Assembly (NCBI RefSeq): GCF_036016955.1
Contig: NZ_JAYWXI010000011.1
Coordinates: 47,290-111,289, forward strand
Direction of reading: 5' to 3'
DNA length: 64,000 nucleotides
From: JAYWXI01 sp036016955
GTDB lineage: Bacteria > Bacteroidota > Bacteroidia > Flavobacteriales > Weeksellaceae
This document shows, in pieces, positions 8,464-17,245 of the stretch. Position 1 is the first letter of the stretch. Each line of letters starts with the position of its first letter. A program made the translations under genes and the position numbers. Below the pieces are notes generated by a model that saw only the letters and a program-made list of their open reading frames with translations, was not told the origin of the DNA and searched no databases.

Positions 8464-9336
8464 ATGTCAGTATTAGTAAACAAAGATTCTAAGGTAATCG
8501 TACAAGGATTTACAGGTAACGAAGGTACATTCCATGCAAGTCAGATGATTGAGTACGGCACCAATGTCGTTGGAGGGGTTACTCCGGGCAAGGGTGGTAG
8601 CGAGCATCTTGGCAAGCCGGTATTCAATACGGTTGCTGAGGCGGTGGAGAAAGCAGGAGCTAATGTTTCCATCATCTTTGTACCGCCGGCGTTTGCTGCG
8701 GATGCGATTATGGAGGCTGCGGAAGCGGGCATCAAAGTTATCGTTGCTATTACGGAGGGGATTCCCGTTGCTGACATGGTAAGAGTGAAATCTTACATCG
8801 CGGATAGAGACTGCCGTTTAATCGGACCTAACTGTCCGGGGATTATTACTTCTGAGGAGGCTAAGATTGGTATTATGCCGGGCTTTGTTTTCAAAAAAGG
8901 AAGAGTGGGGATTGTGTCCAAATCGGGTACTTTGACTTATGAGGCGGCCGATCAAGTGGTAAGAGCGGGGTATGGTGTTTCTACGGCTATTGGAATCGGT
9001 GGGGATCCGATTATCGGAACGACGACTAAAGAGGCTTTGGAATTGTTCATCAATGATCCTGAGACGGATGCGGTGGTTATGATTGGAGAAATTGGTGGTT
9101 CTTTGGAAGCTGAGGCGGCTAGATGGTATAAGGAAAGCGGATCTAAGAAACCTGTGGTTGGTTTTATTGCGGGGCAAACTGCACCTAAAGGAAGAACCAT
9201 GGGGCATGCCGGAGCTATTGTAGGTGGTGCAGAAGATACAGCGCAGGCGAAGATGGCCATCATGAGAGAAAACGGTATTCATGTGGTGGATTCTCCGGCT
9301 GATATCGGTGCGACGGTAGCTAAGGTTTTGGCTTAA
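8464..9336 (+). CDS. sucD: Succinyl-CoA ligase, alpha subunit
   Basis: A 290-residue protein of normal family length. The CoA-binding Rossmann domain is N-terminal (VQGFTGNEGTFHA, GGVTPGKGG) and the active-site phosphohistidine is His248 in MGHAGAIVGG. With the beta subunit (SucC, not in the window) it makes succinate and NTP from succinyl-CoA in the TCA cycle. It has its own promoter and a downstream gene at 14 bases, so the two may be co-transcribed. GC content and codon use match the surrounding core genes. Confidence 0.97.
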   Translation: MSVLVNKDSKVIVQGFTGNEGTFHASQMIEYGTNVVGGVTPGKGGSEHLGKPVFNTVAEAVEKAGANVSIIFVPPAFAADAIMEAAEAGIKVIVAITEGIPVADMVRVKSYIADRDCRLIGPNCPGIITSEEAKIGIMPGFVFKKGRVGIVSKSGTLTYEAADQVVRAGYGVSTAIGIGGDPIIGTTTKEALELFINDPETDAVVMIGEIGGSLEAEAARWYKESGSKKPVVGFIAGQTAPKGRTMGHAGAIVGGAEDTAQAKMAIMRENGIHVVDSPADIGATVAKVLA

Positions 9337-9349
9337 TAAATCATAAAAC

Positions 9350-10015
9350 ATGACAATGAAAAAGCTAGTTTTGGGCTTAGCCCTTTCGGCCTCTACGGCT
9401 TTGGCGGCGCAGATTGATTTTAGCAGCACCCGTTTCGGGATTATTGGTGGCTATAATTATTCGCGTGTTCAGAATGCCCATAATCCTTCGGGGCCTCGTC
9501 ATACGCTTCAGGGCGGGGTAACGGCGCTCATCCCGATTGACAACTACGACCAGTTTTACATTCAGCCCGAAGTGGTTTACTACGGGGCGGGAGAAACGGG
9601 GCGTGACAAGAGAGTCAAGGGGCGTCCCGGGTACGATGCTCTTTATGCTAATAATTACATTAGCGTACCGATTTATTTCAAGGGGTATTTTTCTGAGGCT
9701 GAAACGGAGTTTTTTGGTTTGATTGGGCCTAGATTTGGCTTTTTGATTAATCAAAAGGTTGAAAATCCTTCCAGACAAGCCTATACTTTGGAGGGCGATC
9801 AATACGCGAAGGGGAAATCCAAGGGCTTTAACCTTGCCATAGGGGGAGGGATTGGATTCAGCTATAAGCGGAAACTGGAAATCAGTGGAAGATACGATGT
9901 GGGATTATCCAATACGTATCCCGGCTTGATGACCGAGAATGGCTCGGACCCCAATATCCAAAAGAAAAAATCCCAGCAAGTGGCGAGTATTGTACTGAAC
10001 TATATTTTTGATTAA
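9350..10015 (+). CDS. Secreted outer-membrane beta-barrel protein (PorT/OmpW-like size)
   Basis: A 221-residue protein with a signal peptide (MKKLVLGLALSASTALAAQ) and alternating aromatic beta strands ending in an aromatic-rich strand VASIVLNYIFD, the signature of an outer-membrane barrel of about eight strands. It belongs to the broad flavobacterial PorT-family/porin-family group by layout; no specific function can be named. Two starts are possible, 9350 (MTMKKL) and 9356 (MKKL); the second gives a more standard signal peptide. It is 13 bases after sucD and ends before a bidirectional terminator. Confidence 0.75.
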   Translation: MTMKKLVLGLALSASTALAAQIDFSSTRFGIIGGYNYSRVQNAHNPSGPRHTLQGGVTALIPIDNYDQFYIQPEVVYYGAGETGRDKRVKGRPGYDALYANNYISVPIYFKGYFSEAETEFFGLIGPRFGFLINQKVENPSRQAYTLEGDQYAKGKSKGFNLAIGGGIGFSYKRKLEISGRYDVGLSNTYPGLMTENGSDPNIQKKKSQQVASIVLNYIFD

Positions 10016-10033
10016 AAAATATAACTACTTTAT

Positions 10034-10068
10034 AAAAAAGAGCGTTGAAATTTTCGACGCTCTTTTTT
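10034..10068. terminator. Bidirectional terminator
   Basis: A strong stem with an A run on the left and a T run on the right (10034-10045 with 10057-10068) lies between two convergent genes: the barrel protein at 9350 and the reductase at 10099. It works in both directions. Confidence 0.85.
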
Positions 10069-10098
10069 ATGGAATAATAAACTAGGATTGTTTCGAGA

Positions 10099-10989
10099 TT
10101 ATTTAGGCGAATCACGGTGCTTTTTGGCTTTAATCAGAGCTTCTAACTGATCCCACATCGCATTGGGAATTTGTTCCAGCATATTGAATTCTCCTGCACC
10201 TTGCAGCCATTCGCCTCCGTCGATGGTTACGACCTCGCCGTTAATGTAGGCTGAAAAATCGGAAACGAGGTAAGCGGCTAAATTGGCGAGTTCCTGATGT
10301 TCACCGAGTCTTCTCAGTGGAATTTTTTTTCGCATATCGAATTTTTCTGCCAAGTCGCCGGGGAGAAGTCTTTCCCAGGCTCCTTTAGTGGGGAAGGGAC
10401 CGGGGGCAATGGCATTGAATCGGATGTTATATTTTGCCCATTCCACGGCGAGGCTTCGGGTCATGGCTAGTACGCCGGCTTTGGCACAGGCGGAAGGTAC
10501 GACGTAGGCGGAACCTGTTTGGGCATAGGTGGTTACGATATTGAGAACGGTTCCGGGAAGGGAATGTTCAATCCAATATTTTCCGATGGAAAGGGTGCAG
10601 TTTTTGGTGCCTTTTAGTACGATGTCCAATACCGAATCGAAGGCCGTCGGAGAGAGCCTTTCGGTAGGCGAAATAAAATTTCCAGCCGCGTTGTTAACCA
10701 GAACATCAATTTTGCCAAAGGTTTCAAGGGTTTGTTGCTTCATCGCTTCGACTTCTTCCCAGTGCCGGACGTCGCAAGTAATACAGAGTGTTTTTCCTCC
10801 TGTTGCGGTTTCAAGTTCTTGGGCGCTGGCTTTTAATTTGTCTAAATTTCGGGATGTAAGAACGACTTGGGCGCCTAGTTCCAAAAAGTATTTTGCCATG
10901 GCTTTGCCTAGTCCGCTTCCACCGCCGGTTACGATAATGGTTTTATCGTTTAAGGCTCCTTCGCGGAGCATTGGGTCGGTAAATTTCAT
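10099..10989 (-). CDS. SDR oxidoreductase, 2,4-dienoyl-CoA reductase type
   Basis: A 296-residue short-chain dehydrogenase with the NADP-binding TGGGSGLG (21-28) and NNAAGNF motifs. The usual catalytic YxxxK is SxxxK here (Ser166, Lys170), and a Tyr lies 11 residues before the Ser (Tyr155). This Tyr-11-Ser-4-Lys spacing is that of mitochondrial/peroxisomal 2,4-dienoyl-CoA reductases (Tyr199, Ser210, Lys214 in human DECR1), so the likely role is reducing 2,4-dienoyl-CoA during beta-oxidation of unsaturated fatty acids. The APGPF.TKG and YINGEVVTIDGG segments fit the same group. It stands alone between two terminators. Confidence 0.85.
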   Translation of the reverse strand: MKFTDPMLREGALNDKTIIVTGGGSGLGKAMAKYFLELGAQVVLTSRNLDKLKASAQELETATGGKTLCITCDVRHWEEVEAMKQQTLETFGKIDVLVNNAAGNFISPTERLSPTAFDSVLDIVLKGTKNCTLSIGKYWIEHSLPGTVLNIVTTYAQTGSAYVVPSACAKAGVLAMTRSLAVEWAKYNIRFNAIAPGPFPTKGAWERLLPGDLAEKFDMRKKIPLRRLGEHQELANLAAYLVSDFSAYINGEVVTIDGGEWLQGAGEFNMLEQIPNAMWDQLEALIKAKKHRDSPK

Positions 10990-11075
10990 GATTTGATAGA
11001 ATTTTATGAGTTTAAATGTAGTGATTTTTTTCTTTTCGGTAAATATTTATCCTAAGCGTTTAGAAGGCAAGCCAT

Positions 11076-11108
11076 AAAAAAACTGCCCGTGTAAAAGGGC
11101 AGCTTTTT
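11076..11108. terminator. Terminator between SDR and M16 genes
   Basis: CTGCCC (11083-11088) pairs with GGGCAG (11097-11102), with seven A on the left and five T on the right. In the minus direction it closes the M16 peptidase gene. Confidence 0.75.
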
Positions 11109-11138
11109 AGGTTGAAAATTAGACCATCAATTCCATCA

Positions 11139-14063
11139 TTAATAACCAAAAAGTTCTTCCAAAGAAATCTTTTTCACCTCTCCTATCGCTTTTAGGGCTT
11201 CCATGTCGATGTTTTTTTCTGAGGCGACAATGGCGTAGGTATAAGGCTTACCTGAAAAATGCAATTGGTGGAATTTCTTTAACTCCCCGATAGAGATTTT
11301 ATCCACGTTGTCGTAAACTTGTTTACGAATATCATTTTTAAGACCTAACTCTTTGGCAGCCAAATAGCGGAAGATAATGCCGTCTTGGGTAATGCGTTCG
11401 GTTTGGATGTCTTTTTTCACGGACGCTTTGGAGAGCTCCAAGTTGGTGGGAAGTTCCGGCATTTGGGTCAGCAATTCGTTCATGGCGCCTACGGCCTCTT
11501 TGAATTTATCGGCCTGGCTGCCCACGTAGGTCATCATATAATACTCTTCGTCTTTCTTTTTAGGTTGGACATAAACACCGTAAGTGCTGTAAGCCAAAGC
11601 TTTGCTTTCTCTTATGGTTTGGAAGACGATAGAGCCCATTCCGCCACCGAAATAGTTATTGTAGACGGTAACCAAAGTGGTTTGGTCGGGCGTATAGGCT
11701 TCGGTATTTCGAATCCATCGCGTTTCGGCTTGCACCATGTCGTAGTCCGAGAAGAGCACTTGGTTTTTATTTTGCTTGGTCTGCTTAAAGACTTTTGCCG
11801 GTTGGGCCATGGCAAATTGAGCCGGAACCTGATGGTTTTTACTGAGTTTAGCTGTCAGGTTCTTGAGGCTTTCGGGACCATAATAGATGACGGTTTGTTC
11901 GTAATTATTAAGGTTTTTGATTCGGTCCACAAGTTCTTCTGCGGTGATGGCATCGAGCTGGGCGTCGGTCAGGTTGTGGTTAAACTTGTTTTGCGCACCG
12001 TAGATGGCGTAGCTGGTAAGACCTTGAAGAATGGCATTTTTGTTTGCCTTGGCATCGTTTCTTGCTTTTTTCAGACGGGCTTTCAGTGCGGCAAGCGCTT
12101 GCTGGTCTGGGCGTACGTTGCGTACCAAGTCTTCGTACAGTTTCACCGCTTGGTCGAAGTTCTCCTGAAGCCCTTCGATGGTTACCGTGGTGTATTCTTC
12201 TCCTGAAGAAACATTGAAGCTTGAGGCTATTTTGTAGAACGCTTTGGAAATTTCTTCGGCCGATTTTTTATCGGTACCCAAAAACTGGAGGTATTGGGCC
12301 GCGATAGGGGCTTTCAAATCGTTTAGAGAGCCTATTTTATAACGGTAGCGAAGGCGGTAGAGTTGATTTTCCTTGTTGGGAACGTAGAGCACTTCGGCTT
12401 TGCCGAGTTTGGCCTTCTGAATATCCTTTTCAAAGTTTAGGAATAGCGGCTCGGAAGGGGTGTTCGGCATGGCATTGACCATTTTAACAAACGGCGACTG
12501 TTTGTCGGCATTCGTTTCCACGGGCGTGATATGCGGTTTCTCTATTTTTTGAGATTCCGGTTTCTCGCCTTTTCTTTTTAGGATGGCGACGTAGTTGTTT
12601 CCGAAATATTTGTTGGCATAGGCAACGATGTCGGCTTTGGAAATTTTGGAAAGTTGATCCACGTAAGCCACCTGGTCTTTCCAATCGCGTTCGGCGGTAA
12701 AGGCGTCCACCAAAAGGTTTGCACGGTTGCTGTAGGATTCGGTTTGTTGGATTTTACTCTTTTTGATGTTGTTGACGATGGAAGGAATCAAATCGTCGTC
12801 GAATTGTCCTTTTTTGAGGTTTTCGATTTCATTAAGAACCAAGGCTTTTACTTCTTCCAGGCTTTGTCCGCTGGTTGGGGATGCCGAAAGGTAAAGAATA
12901 CCGTGGTCGATCAGAGAGAAATTGAATGCCCCAGCCCGCAGTAATTTTTGTTTTTTCACCAAGTTCAAATCCAAAAGTCCGGCTTTTCCGTTGGTGAGGA
13001 TGGAACCGATAAGGTCGGCCATTAGTGCATCTTTGTCTTTGTTTCCGGGCAGGCGGAAGCCTATGGTGAGGCTTTCGGCGTCAGGGCCTGTGATCTCCTT
13101 GATTATCGGAGCCTGAAGTGGTGTTTCGGGCTGATAGGTGTATTTGGCGACGGGTTTGCTTTGCATGTAGGCAAAGGCCTTGTCGATTTTGGCGATGACC
13201 TCATCGGGGTTGAAGTCGCCCGAAAGCACGATACCCATATTATTGGGGACGTAGTAGGTGTTGAAGTATTTTCGGATTTCGACCAAAGAAGGGTTTTTCA
13301 AGTGCTCAATGGTTCCTATAGTGGTTTGTTGGCCGTAGTTATGGTTTTTGAATAATTCCGAGAAAAGGGTTTCGAAAACCTTGCTTCCATCGCTATCTAG
13401 CGATCGGTTTTTTTCTTCGTAAACGGCTTCCAGTTCGGTATGGAAAATCCTAAGGATCGGATTACGGAATCGTTCGGCTTGTACGGTCAGGTATTTATCA
13501 ATGGCGCTGCTGGGAACGTCGTCGGTATAGACGGTTTCTTCAAAGCTGGTCCATGCATTGGTGCCTTGGGCGCCCATGGCGGTCATCATTTTGTCGTATT
13601 CGTTGGCAATGGCGTATTTGGCAGCCACACCGGATATGGAGTCTATTTTTTTGTATAGGGCTTTACGTTGAGCTTCGTCTTTGGTTTGATTGTATTGTTC
13701 GTAAAGTGCGTCGATTTTGTCCAATTCGGGTTTTTCTTTGCTCCAGTCCAAAGAGCCGTATTTGTCCGTCCCTTTAAAGAGCATGTGTTCAAGGTAATGG
13801 GCAAGTCCCGTATTGGTGGCAGGGTCGGTTTTGCTTCCTGCTTTTATGGCGACGTAAGCTTGTATTCTCGGGTCTTTTTTGGTGGGGCTTAGGATGACCG
13901 TCAAACCGTTTTTCAAGGTGTAAAAACGGGCTTGTGTAGGGTCGTTGGTAACGTATTTGTAGTTATAGCCTCCACTTTGGGCTTCTTTCCATTGGTAATC
14001 TTGGGCATTGGCGGTGTAGAGAAAAGCGGCCGCCGCAAGAATCATGATCTTTTTTCTGAACAT
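11139..14063 (-). CDS. Two-domain M16 zinc metallopeptidase, secreted
   Basis: A 974-residue pitrilysin-type protease. The start at 14063 yields a clean signal peptide (MFRKKIMILAAAAFLYTANA); an upstream in-frame ATG at 14126 would add 21 unrelated residues. The active N-terminal half has the inverted zinc motif HYLEH (His89, Glu92, His93) and the downstream Glu in the AVYEEKN segment; the C-terminal half keeps the fold without the motif, as in the single-chain M16A/B group. It should degrade peptides in the periplasm or at the outer membrane. It follows the three-gene dihydroorotase operon on the same strand after a 150-base gap. Two further M16 proteins, a paired active/inactive set, occur at 45724-49131. 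Confidence 0.92.
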   Translation of the reverse strand: MFRKKIMILAAAAFLYTANAQDYQWKEAQSGGYNYKYVTNDPTQARFYTLKNGLTVILSPTKKDPRIQAYVAIKAGSKTDPATNTGLAHYLEHMLFKGTDKYGSLDWSKEKPELDKIDALYEQYNQTKDEAQRKALYKKIDSISGVAAKYAIANEYDKMMTAMGAQGTNAWTSFEETVYTDDVPSSAIDKYLTVQAERFRNPILRIFHTELEAVYEEKNRSLDSDGSKVFETLFSELFKNHNYGQQTTIGTIEHLKNPSLVEIRKYFNTYYVPNNMGIVLSGDFNPDEVIAKIDKAFAYMQSKPVAKYTYQPETPLQAPIIKEITGPDAESLTIGFRLPGNKDKDALMADLIGSILTNGKAGLLDLNLVKKQKLLRAGAFNFSLIDHGILYLSASPTSGQSLEEVKALVLNEIENLKKGQFDDDLIPSIVNNIKKSKIQQTESYSNRANLLVDAFTAERDWKDQVAYVDQLSKISKADIVAYANKYFGNNYVAILKRKGEKPESQKIEKPHITPVETNADKQSPFVKMVNAMPNTPSEPLFLNFEKDIQKAKLGKAEVLYVPNKENQLYRLRYRYKIGSLNDLKAPIAAQYLQFLGTDKKSAEEISKAFYKIASSFNVSSGEEYTTVTIEGLQENFDQAVKLYEDLVRNVRPDQQALAALKARLKKARNDAKANKNAILQGLTSYAIYGAQNKFNHNLTDAQLDAITAEELVDRIKNLNNYEQTVIYYGPESLKNLTAKLSKNHQVPAQFAMAQPAKVFKQTKQNKNQVLFSDYDMVQAETRWIRNTEAYTPDQTTLVTVYNNYFGGGMGSIVFQTIRESKALAYSTYGVYVQPKKKDEEYYMMTYVGSQADKFKEAVGAMNELLTQMPELPTNLELSKASVKKDIQTERITQDGIIFRYLAAKELGLKNDIRKQVYDNVDKISIGELKKFHQLHFSGKPYTYAIVASEKNIDMEALKAIGEVKKISLEELFGY

Positions 14064-14213
14064 ATTGTTATAAGTTTTGTGTTGCAAGTTTAATTTTACG
14101 TTGATTTTATTTGGATGGCTTAACATTCAAAGTTCTAAAGATAAGAATTTGGGCTAAATATCCAAAAATAAAGCTTAAGGCCTATTGAAAAGCGAAAGAG
14201 AACGAAAAGGGGC

Positions 14214-15083
14214 TCAGTCCGTGGAAGGGCGTTTGGTTATTTCGTAATGGAATGAAACGACTTTCATTTGCCATAGTTTTAGGATTTGGTTGGCGATTAG
14301 TTGGTTTTCATTATGTTCTTGCAGGGTAAGTTTATCGGTAAACGAGGGGATGAATCGGGCCCATAGCTGGTTTTGAGAATCGTTCAGTAGAAAGTAAAAA
14401 CCAGCATCACCGAATTTTGTACCCGATGAGTTTAAAACGAGTGTTTTTTCTTTTCCGATGCTTGGTTGCATGAAAACCGAAGCGTTTCCGTTGGGGAGTG
14501 GGAAAGTTGCTTTTATGCAGGTTGTTCCCGAAGGGAGTGATTGGGTTTGGTAGGTTCCGGAATAGAGGACTTGGCCGGTGGAGGCTAATTTTCTGAGCCA
14601 AAAGGTGTATCTGACTTTTGGGGTATTTTTTTCGGTTAATTGGATGATTTCGCTCTCCAGCTCTTGGTTGGTCAGGTTGGTTGTCGGGATGTTTAGCTGG
14701 TTTAGTCTTTGGCCGAATAAGAGGCGAATTAGAAAGCCGAACATCCTGAAAATGGGATTCCATTGGACGGTGAATTTTATTTGGTACTCGGAGGTGTTTT
14801 CATAAAAATCGACAATTTGTTTGGGGAGAGTGCTTAGCTCTTCTTTTTTGAGATTTAAGGCGTTGAAGGAAGGAAGTAAACCGGTGTTTTTGCAGTTTCG
14901 GCGGATGGTGAGGTTTTCGTTTTGTGCCAGTTGGTGGATGAATTTTTCGCCGATTTCTTCGGGGGAGCCAAAAGGACCGAGTAGCCAACGCATTTTGTTT
15001 GGGTCAATTTTTCGTCCTCGTGCGATGACCCATTGCTGGGTAAGCCGGTCCTGAAATTTTTGTCCGTGTTTGGCTAAGGGCAT
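14214..15083 (-). CDS. Conserved hypothetical protein (cytoplasmic)
   Basis: A 289-residue protein not recognised. The start at 15083 (MPLAKHGQKFQDRL) is preferred because the open frame upstream runs antisense-like through the preceding gene and is extremely Arg/Pro-rich. No signal peptide or membrane segment is clear. The chain has an N-terminal charged region, then a beta-rich C-terminal half. It overlaps the end of the CrtA-like gene by 10 bases, so the two are translationally coupled and may work together. Confidence 0.6.
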   Translation of the reverse strand: MPLAKHGQKFQDRLTQQWVIARGRKIDPNKMRWLLGPFGSPEEIGEKFIHQLAQNENLTIRRNCKNTGLLPSFNALNLKKEELSTLPKQIVDFYENTSEYQIKFTVQWNPIFRMFGFLIRLLFGQRLNQLNIPTTNLTNQELESEIIQLTEKNTPKVRYTFWLRKLASTGQVLYSGTYQTQSLPSGTTCIKATFPLPNGNASVFMQPSIGKEKTLVLNSSGTKFGDAGFYFLLNDSQNQLWARFIPSFTDKLTLQEHNENQLIANQILKLWQMKVVSFHYEITKRPSTD

Positions 15084-15793
15084 GGTTGGGGGCGGTTTTG
15101 GGGGATGAAATGGGATTGACCTTTCCAAGAGCCCGATTCGGCTGTTGGAGTGAAGCGGAAGGTGGCGAATTCGAAGTGGAAATCCTTTCTTTCGCGTTCT
15201 TTCATGGCTTGGATATGCCTTTGGGGTTGGGGAACTTTGCTGTGGCCTTTTACCATGTCGGTCATTTCTTTTTGGGTTTTCCAAATGGAAAATGTGGAGA
15301 TGGTATTCGGATAGCGTACGGAAGCCAAAGCGAGCGTGGCGGAAGGGTGGTCTCTCACGAGCTTTTCGGCCGGTCGGCCCCATCGGATAAAACGGGGGAT
15401 TTGGGTGTATTTCATGCGGGCGAGGGTTACTGCGATTACGGGGTGGTTTTCGTCGGGGGGTGTTGGTGGAAATTCAGGGGTTTGGAAACCGGAAATCGTG
15501 CCCCACTGCCGGATCGGATTTAGTTTGACGAACCAACCTTTTGACAAGACTTTGCCAAACTCGTGAAAGGTTAGGAAACGATCCAAAGCCTCTTCGTTTT
15601 CCCATTGGGCAAAAATGACAATTTCTTTTGAGAAAAAGCGGGAGAAAGACAGGATGGGCGAACCCAAAACCATAACCGACAAGGTTTCCGAGTGGATTAA
15701 GCCCTTAATGTTTTTGGTCTTGATAGGCCAAATCAATGCTTTTAGGGCTTTAAAGAACGGCAATCGGACAAGATGGTAGCTGAAAAGGCTCAT
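15074..15793 (-). CDS. CrtA (spheroidene monooxygenase)-like protein
   Basis: A 239-residue protein resembling the spheroidene monooxygenase (CrtA) family: an N-terminal YHLVRLPF segment, a central dimeric-barrel-like region, then the SATLALASVRYPNTIS and FSIWKTQKEMTDM segments typical of the family. CrtA of purple bacteria oxidises carotenoids; flavobacterial members stand away from carotenoid genes and their substrate is not known. It starts 12 bases after the dihydroorotase gene and overlaps the next gene by 10 bases. The identification is from remembered motif patterns, so it is moderate. Confidence 0.6.
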   Translation of the reverse strand: MSLFSYHLVRLPFFKALKALIWPIKTKNIKGLIHSETLSVMVLGSPILSFSRFFSKEIVIFAQWENEEALDRFLTFHEFGKVLSKGWFVKLNPIRQWGTISGFQTPEFPPTPPDENHPVIAVTLARMKYTQIPRFIRWGRPAEKLVRDHPSATLALASVRYPNTISTFSIWKTQKEMTDMVKGHSKVPQPQRHIQAMKERERKDFHFEFATFRFTPTAESGSWKGQSHFIPQNRPQPCP

Positions 15794-15805
15794 GATTTCA
15801 TGTTT

Positions 15806-17140
15806 TTACCGTTCGAATAGCAGTCGTTCGCCTCTCGGCTCTTCGTCGAAAACACCGTTGTGGTAGACGAGGTGTCCGTTCACAAAGGTATGGGTTACTT
15901 TGTTTCGGAGAGAGAGGCCTTCCAAAGGCGACCAGCCGCATTGGTAATGCAAATTATCTTTGGCGATGGTCCAAGACTGTTCGAGGTCGACCAAGACCAG
16001 ATCGGCTTTATAGCCTTCTCTTAGGAATCCTCGTTTTTCGATTTGGAAAAGAATGGCGGGATTGTGGCACATTTTCTCAACGATTTTTTCCAAGGGGATT
16101 TTGCCTTCCTGATGGTAATGAATCATGACATTCAGCGAATGCTGTACCAAGGGAGCTCCCGAAGGGCATCGGGTGTAGGGTTGTTGTTTTTCTTCCAAGG
16201 TGTGGGGGGCGTGGTCGGTGGCAATCACGTCGATACGGTCGTCCAAAAGGGCTTCCCATAGACCGCTTTGGTCTTCGGCGGTTTTAACGGCGGGATTCCA
16301 TTTGATTAAGGTGCCTTTGGTGTCGTAGTCTTTGGCGGTAAAATGCAGATGGTGGACGCAGACTTCGGCGGTGATTTTTTTGTCTTTCAGGGGCAGGTCG
16401 TTTCGGAACAATTCGGTTTCCTTTGCGGTAGAGAGATGGTAAATATGGAGGCGGGCTCCTGTTTTTTTGGCTAATTCGACAGCTTTGGAGGAAGATAGGA
16501 AACAAGCCTGTTCGCTTCGGATGAGGGGATGGTATTTAACGGGGATGTCGTCGCCGTACAGCGATTGATAATGCGTGGTATTTTCCCGTATGGTGGTTTC
16601 ATCTTCGCAATGGACACAGATGGGCATTTTTACCTTGGAAAATAGGTTTTCGAGAATTTCGGGGCGGTCCACGAGCATATTTCCGGTAGAGGAGCCGAGA
16701 AACAGTTTGATGGCGGCAACATTTTTGGGGTTGGTTTTCAGGATTTCCTCCAAGTTATCGTTGGTGCCTCCCATGGAAAAAGAATAATTGGCCATGGACG
16801 TTCGGGCGGCGGTTTGGTATTTTGCTTCGAGGAGTTCCTGAGTAACGGCATTAGGGACGGTGTTGGGCTGGTCGATATAGCTGGTGATTCCCCCGGCGAC
16901 GGCGGCTCGGCTTTCGGAGGCAATGGTGCCTTTGTGGGTTAAACCAGGCTCCCGGAAGTGAACTTGGTCGTCAATGACGCCGGGCAGGAGGTATTTTCCT
17001 TTGGCTTCAATAACGGAGTCGACACCTTCGCAGGAAAGGTTGTTTTGGATTTTGGCAATCCAACCGTCTTCAATGAGGAGGTCGCTCTCGAAAATTTGAT
17101 TTTCATTGACGATTTTGGCGTTTTTTATTAGTGTTTTCAT
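15806..17140 (-). CDS. pyrC: Dihydroorotase (Bacteroidota class)
   Basis: A 444-residue amidohydrolase that cyclises carbamoyl aspartate to dihydroorotate in pyrimidine synthesis. Conserved parts are the DDQVHFREPG metal site, SxxxAGGIT, the DQPNTVPNA loop, HCED, the HIYHLST motif and the catalytic DHAPHT. The first metal His of the usual HxH is Gln59 here (QVH), a substitution I associate with Bacteroidota dihydroorotases; enzymes with such changes may use one metal or a different mode. It is the first gene of a minus-strand run with the CrtA-like and hypothetical genes (12-base gap). Confidence 0.9.
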   Translation of the reverse strand: MKTLIKNAKIVNENQIFESDLLIEDGWIAKIQNNLSCEGVDSVIEAKGKYLLPGVIDDQVHFREPGLTHKGTIASESRAAVAGGITSYIDQPNTVPNAVTQELLEAKYQTAARTSMANYSFSMGGTNDNLEEILKTNPKNVAAIKLFLGSSTGNMLVDRPEILENLFSKVKMPICVHCEDETTIRENTTHYQSLYGDDIPVKYHPLIRSEQACFLSSSKAVELAKKTGARLHIYHLSTAKETELFRNDLPLKDKKITAEVCVHHLHFTAKDYDTKGTLIKWNPAVKTAEDQSGLWEALLDDRIDVIATDHAPHTLEEKQQPYTRCPSGAPLVQHSLNVMIHYHQEGKIPLEKIVEKMCHNPAILFQIEKRGFLREGYKADLVLVDLEQSWTIAKDNLHYQCGWSPLEGLSLRNKVTHTFVNGHLVYHNGVFDEEPRGERLLFER

Positions 17141-17245
17141 TTTTACTTTAGGGTTTCTACAAATTTAAGTTTAATAAACGGGAAAGAAAAATCAAAGAAA
17201 GAAGTTAAGCGAAAAGCCTTGAGGTGTCGATAAAAAAAGATGAGG

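Noticed and set aside
11139..14126. Longer start of the M16 peptidase
   Set aside because: It adds 21 residues before a perfect signal peptide.
14214..15383. 389-residue version of the gene ending at 14214
   Set aside because: The first 100 residues overlap the CrtA-like gene in another frame and are Arg/Pro-rich; the shorter start at 15083 is preferred.
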